This document shows, piece by piece, positions 59,464 to 64,000 of a stretch of DNA of 64,000 bases. The notes beneath the pieces were generated by a model. It did not search any database. It had not been told where the DNA came from and saw only the letters and a list, made by a program, of their open reading frames with translations. The translations under genes and the position numbers were made by a program. The stretch is from RGIG3178 sp964533965 (GTDB lineage Bacteria; Bacillota; Clostridia; Christensenellales; QAND01): the NCBI GenBank assembly GCA_964533965.1, contig CAZHNN010000013.1:1-64000 (forward strand). The letters run 5' to 3'. Positions within the stretch are counted from its first letter, which is position 1. Every line of letters begins with the position of its first letter.

Positions 59464-60351
59464 TTAGTCTACCCTCTTATCCCCGAAGAAGAACAGCGCA
59501 ACAGTCCCGGGTCCTGTATGGGCTCCGATCACGGTGCCGATGCTGCTGATCAAGACCTTGCTATTCAGCTTGGGGAAGTTTTCCTCGATGAGGTCCGCCA
59601 GCTTGCGCGCGTCTTCATAGCAAGCAGATTGGGAGATGAAGCACTTGCCGGAATAATTCGTCCCGCCTGTCGCATGCTCCACCATCATCTCCAGTGTTTC
59701 CTTGATGACATGCTTCTTGCCGCGGACTTTCTTGCGGGGGATAAGCTTGCCCTCAAAGCTCACGTTCATCAGCGGGCAGATGTTCAACAGCGATCCCACG
59801 AACGCCGAGGAAGCCGATATACGCCCGCCGCGCTTCAAGTGCGTCAAGTCGGTGGTAAAGAACCAGTGGTGCACGTTGAGCTTGTTTGCTTCCGCCCATT
59901 CGTGTGCCTGCTCGATGGATACGCCGCTGTCCCGCATATCCAGCACGGCATCGGTCAGAAGTCCGTAGCCCGAGGACGCGCCCAGCGAATCCACGATGTA
60001 CAGCTTGCGGTCCGGGTATTTTGCAGAGAGTTCATCCCTTGCCATGCAGGCGGAACCATAGGTGCCGGACAGGGCGGAGGACAGGGACAGATGCAAAATG
60101 TCTTTCCCCTGCTGCAGATACGGCTCAAAGAATTCAATGAACTGCCCCACGTTCACCTGCGAGGTGGTGGGCAGCGCGCCGTTGTCTATCCTCCGGTAGA
60201 ACTCGTCAAAGGACATCGTCTGTCCGAGATCATCCGGATATTCCTTGTCGTCCATGTTAAAGTGGTAGATCACATACGGGACATTGCGCGCCTGCATGTA
60301 TTCATAGGGCAGATCCGCTGTGGAACAGCAGGTAACAATGTATTCGCTCAT
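59464..60351 (-). CDS. DegV-family fatty-acid-binding protein
   Basis: 295 residues from ATG 60351 (GGGGAGAAAACC upstream). DegV fold: IVTCCSTADLPYEYM, ALPTTSQVNVGQF, KLYIVDSLGASSGYGLLTD, LTHLKRGGRISASSAFVGSLLNICPL and VIGAHTGPGTVALFF. Members bind a fatty acid between their two domains and supply it to acyl-ACP or FakB-type pathways. A similar protein is coded directly upstream on the same strand. Confidence 0.92.
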   Translation of the reverse strand: MSEYIVTCCSTADLPYEYMQARNVPYVIYHFNMDDKEYPDDLGQTMSFDEFYRRIDNGALPTTSQVNVGQFIEFFEPYLQQGKDILHLSLSSALSGTYGSACMARDELSAKYPDRKLYIVDSLGASSGYGLLTDAVLDMRDSGVSIEQAHEWAEANKLNVHHWFFTTDLTHLKRGGRISASSAFVGSLLNICPLMNVSFEGKLIPRKKVRGKKHVIKETLEMMVEHATGGTNYSGKCFISQSACYEDARKLADLIEENFPKLNSKVLISSIGTVIGAHTGPGTVALFFFGDKRVD

Positions 60352-60583
60352 AGGTTTTCTCCCCTGATACCGATGAATCGTCCTTCGCATCCGAAAAGGA
60401 TGCTTCGAAAGTCCCATCTGAAATTTCCCGGACAGGCTTTTGACAGCCTTTTCCTGTACATCTATTAAATCATAGAATGCCCGCGGATTCAACATAAAGC
60501 CTTGCGGCAACACACAGTCGGGAGCCTTCCAAAAGTCTGCTTACAGAGTATGCCGGGACAATGCGGCCCCATGCGCCGGGCGT

Positions 60584-61462
60584 TCAGATCTTGCGCGGTT
60601 GTTTGCCCAGGAATACGACTGCCAGCATGTCGGGGCCGGTATGCGAGCCGATGACGGGGCCGATCGGATGGATCTCCACTTTCTTGAAAGCGGTTTCCTC
60701 CAATACTCTATCCTTGAGCTTTTCCGCATCCTCGATGCAATCGCCGTGGAGGATGTAGGCGGTATCCCAGCCTGCGTAGTCGGGAGCGTTCTGTTCAACG
60801 TGCTCGACCAGCGTGCGGATGGATTTGCGCCGCCCGTTCACCTTTTCAAGCTGCACCAAATGGCCCGTTTTGTCTATGGTCAGAATGGGCTTGATGGAAG
60901 CCAGGCGGCCCACCATTGCCGCAGCCCTTGAAATGCGCCCGCCGCGGAACAGGTGGTCAAGATCGGAAACCGTGATGAAGTGCTGTATGCGTAGGCGGAT
61001 ATCCAGAAGCTTTTGCGCCGCTTCCTCAATCGGAAGTCCCTGTGAATGGAAGCGCGCCGCAAGCAGCGCCAGTATACCCTGGCCGAACGAAGCGCTGAGC
61101 GAATCGACGAGGATGAGCTTGCGGTCCGGGTATTGCTCTAACAGCATCTGCTGCGTGGATACCGCCACCTCGTAAGTGCTGCTAAGTGGGCTGCCAAACA
61201 CGACATACAAAACGTCCTTGCCCTGTTCAAAAAACTGCTGCACCGCTGAACCGATGGTTGTCTGGTTCAGGTTGCTGGTGGTGGGCATGGCGCCGTTTCG
61301 CATGGACTCGTAGAATGCATGATAGTCGTACGCAAAAGGGTCCTGTAAAAATTCCTGTCCTTTGAGAAAATAGGAATAGGGCAATACCTGTATCCCGTTT
61401 TCCCTGTACACTTCACCCGGCATATCCGCCGTGGAGCAGGTGATAAGGCAGTAATCCGGCAT
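60584..61462 (-). CDS. DegV-family fatty-acid-binding protein
   Basis: 292 residues. YCLITCSTADMPGEVY, AMPTTSNLNQ, KLILVDSLSASFGQGIL, LDHLFRGGRISRAAAMVGRLASIKPIL and VIGSHTGPDMLAVVFLG follow the DegV order. It differs from the neighbour in the lipid-pocket helices and thus could bind a different acyl chain. Gap to the next DegV gene is 230 bases. SD AGGATGC. FakA is not seen nearby. Confidence 0.92.
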   Translation of the reverse strand: MPDYCLITCSTADMPGEVYRENGIQVLPYSYFLKGQEFLQDPFAYDYHAFYESMRNGAMPTTSNLNQTTIGSAVQQFFEQGKDVLYVVFGSPLSSTYEVAVSTQQMLLEQYPDRKLILVDSLSASFGQGILALLAARFHSQGLPIEEAAQKLLDIRLRIQHFITVSDLDHLFRGGRISRAAAMVGRLASIKPILTIDKTGHLVQLEKVNGRRKSIRTLVEHVEQNAPDYAGWDTAYILHGDCIEDAEKLKDRVLEETAFKKVEIHPIGPVIGSHTGPDMLAVVFLGKQPRKI

Positions 61463-61662
61463 AATGCATCCTCCATAAAATCCTTACTTGATTATTCCCA
61501 ATAATTAGCCTTATGGCATAAACAGCAATGGATTTATTTGGCAAGTCCCAGAACAACACTATACCATGGAACGGATTGCACGTGAACTGTAAAACGTACA
61601 TCACAACCACTTTTTGGAATTTCTTATAAGTTACGCATAGGATTCCCGGGGCTTGATTTCTC

Positions 61663-61692
61663 TTGACAATACCCAATCGCAGCGAATACATT
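61663..61692 (+). promoter_or_regulatory. promoter of the aspartate aminotransferase gene
   Basis: Perfect TTGACA (61663-61668), 18-base spacer, TACATT (61687-61692), 50 bases before the start codon. Confidence 0.6.
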
Positions 61693-61741
61693 TATGGATG
61701 AATCATAGCATGGTCGCAACGAATCAGTATGGAGGGTCATT

Positions 61742-62941
61742 ATGAAAGAATTGTCGGTGCGCGTACAGAAAGTTACCGGTTCGGTAACGCTGGAAATCGA
61801 TGCAAAAGCAAAGGCGATGAAAAGCGCCGGTTGTGACGTCATCAGTTTCGGGGCTGGGGAGCCTGACTTCGATACCCCATCGCACATCGTAGAGGCGGGC
61901 GTGCGTGCCATGCGGGGCGGGCAGACGCGCTATACGGCAAGTAGCGGTACCCCTGCCGTTCGCCAGGCCGTCGTCGATAAATTGAAAAAGCGCAACGGAC
62001 TTACCTACACACCCAATCAGATAGTGGTAACCAACGGCGCAAAACAGGCGCTGTGCAACGTGATCTTCGCCCTGTTGAACCCCGGCGACGAGGCGATCCT
62101 TTTAACGCCCTGCTGGGTCAGCTATGCGGAATTGGTGCAGATGGCGGGCGGCACGCCCGTGTTGGTCAAGCGCGATAAGGACAAAGGCTTTGCGCTGGAC
62201 CTTGTGGCGCTCGAATCCGCCATTACCGACAAGACGAAGTTCATCATGCTCAATTCCCCCGATAACCCCTGCGGCAATGTGATGACGGAGCAGGAGCTTT
62301 TGGCTATCGCGGAACTGGCGAAAAAATATGATCTTTACATCGTGTCCGATGAGATATATGAAGAATTCGTCTACGACGGGGAGCTGCCCAAGTCCATCGC
62401 TTCCTACAGCGAGGATGCGTATAAGCGCACGATCCTCATCAACGGCGTGAGCAAGACCTATGCGATGACGGGCTGGCGGCTGGGCTACAGCGCGTGCGAT
62501 GCCAATCTTGCAGCCAAGATGGGCGACTGGCAGAGCCATGCAACGGGAAATGTGAACGCGATGGCGCAGGTTGCCGCAATCGAAGCCTTATCGGGCGACC
62601 AGGCATGCGTTGTCACGATGGTGGATGAATTCAAAAAGCGGCGTATCGAGATGACAAACCGCATCAACCAAATGCCGTATCTTTCCTGCCGCTTGCCGGA
62701 CGGCGCCTTCTATGTGATAGCGGATATCACGCAAGTCATCGGTATGAAGGCGAACGACGAAGTGATCACCGACGACTGGAGCTTCACCAGGCTTCTTTTG
62801 GAGCAGGCGGAAGTGGCGGTTGTGCCCGGTGGCGCGTTCTTTGCACCGAATATGATACGCTTGTCCTACGCTCTTTCGATGCAGGATTTACAAAAGGGGC
62901 TTGACAAAGTACTAATATTCATGCAGAATTTGCAGAAATAA
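61742..62941 (+). CDS. aspC: aspartate aminotransferase
   Basis: 399 residues. Class I aminotransferase of the Bacillus/Thermus type: ISFGAGEPDFDTPSHI, RYTASSGTPAVRQAV, MLNSPDNPCGNVMTEQE, IVSDEIYEEFVYDG (Asp-Glu) and NGVSKTYAMTGWRLGY with the Schiff-base Lys, then FAPNMIRLSYALSM. Interconverts aspartate and oxaloacetate. It is upstream of the synthase, which fits linking oxaloacetate to the citrate/glutamate branch. SD GGAGGGTC. Confidence 0.9.
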   Translation: MKELSVRVQKVTGSVTLEIDAKAKAMKSAGCDVISFGAGEPDFDTPSHIVEAGVRAMRGGQTRYTASSGTPAVRQAVVDKLKKRNGLTYTPNQIVVTNGAKQALCNVIFALLNPGDEAILLTPCWVSYAELVQMAGGTPVLVKRDKDKGFALDLVALESAITDKTKFIMLNSPDNPCGNVMTEQELLAIAELAKKYDLYIVSDEIYEEFVYDGELPKSIASYSEDAYKRTILINGVSKTYAMTGWRLGYSACDANLAAKMGDWQSHATGNVNAMAQVAAIEALSGDQACVVTMVDEFKKRRIEMTNRINQMPYLSCRLPDGAFYVIADITQVIGMKANDEVITDDWSFTRLLLEQAEVAVVPGGAFFAPNMIRLSYALSMQDLQKGLDKVLIFMQNLQK

Positions 62942-63009
62942 CAGTTATATTTATGCACGAATAGAATATACACAGATACAAAGGCCGAAGGGCGGAGAGG
63001 ATGATGCAC

Positions 63010-64000
63010 ATGCTGGAAAAGGATTCGCGTTCCCATTTGTTGGAAGAAAACGAATACCAATACAAGCTGCAGGATGTCAAGGAGCCAAAGCTCTACCGGG
63101 AACTGTACGACTACGAGCATGTGCCGCGCATTTCCTTCAACCACCGCCTTGTTCCGCAGCATATGCCGGAGAAGATCTGGATCACCGACACCACTTTCCG
63201 CGACGGGCAGCAGTCTTGTTCGCCGTTTACCGTAAAGCAGATCGTGGACGTATTCAAGCTGATGAGCCGGCTTTCCGGTCCGAACGGAATCATTAAACAA
63301 AGCGAGTTCTTCCTGTATACCGATCGCGACCGCCAGGCGCTGGAAAGCTGTCGTGATCTAGGATTGCGCTTTCCTGAAATCACCACGTGGATTCGCGCGA
63401 ACGAGAAGGATTTTGAGCTCGTCAAGCAGGTGGGCGCAAAGGAAACCGGCATACTCGTCTCCTGCTCGGACTACCACATCTTCAAAAAGATGAACAAGAC
63501 CCGCGCCGAGGCGCTGGATATGTATTTGGGCATCGTGAAATCCGCGCTTTCCCGCGGCATCATTCCGCGCTGCCACTTTGAGGACACGACAAGAGCCGAT
63601 TTCTACGGTTTCGTGGTGCCATTTGCGACGGAACTGATGCGCCTCTCGCAGGAGAGCGGCATCGCCGTGAAGATCCGCGTATGCGACACCATGGGCTACG
63701 GCGTAAGTTACCCCGGGGCATCACTCCCCAGGAGCGTACCTGGCATCATCTACGGCTTGCGGCATTATGCCGGCGTGCCGTCGGAACAGATTGAATGGCA
63801 CGGCCACAATGACTTCTACAAGGTCGTGACCAACGCCGCCACGGCTTGGCTGTATGGCTGCAGCTCGGTCAACTGCTCGATGCTCGGCATCGGCGAGCGC
63901 ACCGGCAACTGCCCCTTGGAGGCGATGGTCATCGAATACGCGTCACTGATGGGCACCGAAGACGGTATGGATTTGACAGCAATCACCGAACTTGCCGAGT
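63010..64000 (+). CDS. DRE-TIM synthase, candidate Re-citrate synthase (partial, runs off the window)
   Basis: Open from ATG 63001 to the window end; ATG 63010 has best spacing from GGAGAGG. Near residue 60 it has TDTTFRDGQQSCSPFTVKQI, the DRE-TIM metallolyase signature with the metal Asp and Arg-Asp pair, then CHFEDTTRADFYGF, DTMGYGVSYPG and the C-terminal HGHNDFYK metal His pair. It resembles homocitrate/isopropylmalate synthases, and the long N-terminal preface and FEDTTRAD are, from memory, like the Re-citrate synthase of Clostridium kluyveri. Proposed reaction: acetyl-CoA plus oxaloacetate to citrate. Confidence 0.75.
   Translation, partial: MLEKDSRSHLLEENEYQYKLQDVKEPKLYRELYDYEHVPRISFNHRLVPQHMPEKIWITDTTFRDGQQSCSPFTVKQIVDVFKLMSRLSGPNGIIKQSEFFLYTDRDRQALESCRDLGLRFPEITTWIRANEKDFELVKQVGAKETGILVSCSDYHIFKKMNKTRAEALDMYLGIVKSALSRGIIPRCHFEDTTRADFYGFVVPFATELMRLSQESGIAVKIRVCDTMGYGVSYPGASLPRSVPGIIYGLRHYAGVPSEQIEWHGHNDFYKVVTNAATAWLYGCSSVNCSMLGIGERTGNCPLEAMVIEYASLMGTEDGMDLTAITELAE

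Overview
The window looks like a chromosomal segment of an anaerobic, spore-forming member of the Clostridia (Bacillota). This rests on Shine-Dalgarno sites of the GGAGG type before nearly every gene, a LysM/GH18 spore germination hydrolase, a spore photoproduct lyase homologue, sigma-K-like promoters, Cys-, Ser- and Arg-rich proteins of spore-coat type, a PerR/rubrerythrin pair, Amidase_6, DUF2935 and DegV proteins, and at the right end a likely Re-citrate synthase-type enzyme. I see no rRNA, tRNA, CRISPR array, prophage or intact insertion sequence. A run of ten N at 52548-52557 marks an assembly gap, so this is probably a draft or metagenome-derived contig.

Layout. 0-3.5 kb (minus strand): dCTP deaminase, two membrane proteins, and a two-gene operon pairing an unknown helical protein with a radical-SAM SPL-family protein whose expected hydrogen-donor cysteine is serine. 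3.5-9.7 kb: cortex hydrolase, MerR/TipAS regulator with a 19-bp-spacer promoter, DUF2935 protein, OGG1-type glycosylase, LspA-like protein, GNAT, FMN-binding protein and a 54-residue protein. 9.8-12.1 kb: a LexA-box operon of DinB, a small partner and an SRAP (HMCES/YedK) protein. 12.4-16.3 kb (minus): a MutS2-like ATPase without an Smr domain behind a structured 280-nt leader, then MutT and an aminotransferase. 16.5-17.1 kb: wreck of an acyl-CoA dehydratase activase gene.

17-33 kb is a surface and lipoprotein region. It holds a repeat-rich disordered protein, seven lipoproteins (a Pro/Thr-linker protein, an HExxH metallopeptidase, a ComEC-like metallo-beta-lactamase, a transglutaminase-like protein and three members of one unrecognised family), a polysaccharide deacetylase, a PG-binding/M15 peptidase and an aldo-keto reductase. 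33-37.2 kb is regulatory: XRE-cupin with LysE, PerR with rubrerythrin behind a Per-box, and an ECF sigma/anti-sigma pair behind three evenly spaced palindromes. 37.6-41.5 kb shows local duplication: a tandem paralogue pair, a ~180-bp direct repeat flanking a poly-serine gene, and a 53-bp tandem array of terminator hairpins. 43-50.5 kb carries a diguanylate cyclase, two related Cys-rich proteins, an Arg-rich microprotein, an amidase, a second deacetylase and two tandem acidic proteins.

50.8-64 kb is housekeeping: DusB, a QueG-like protein, GreA-LysS behind a perfect consensus promoter, PfkB kinase, stand-alone AICAR formyltransferase, hydrolases, two DegV proteins, aspartate aminotransferase and the start of a DRE-TIM aldolase-type synthase.

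Three themes stand out. DNA and nucleotide integrity genes are frequent (dcd, SPL-like, Ogg, DinB/SRAP, MutS2-like, MutT). A dispersed set of low-complexity proteins, two of them behind sigma-K-type promoters, probably helps build the spore surface. Several local duplications, with conversion-like patches, involve genes of unknown function.
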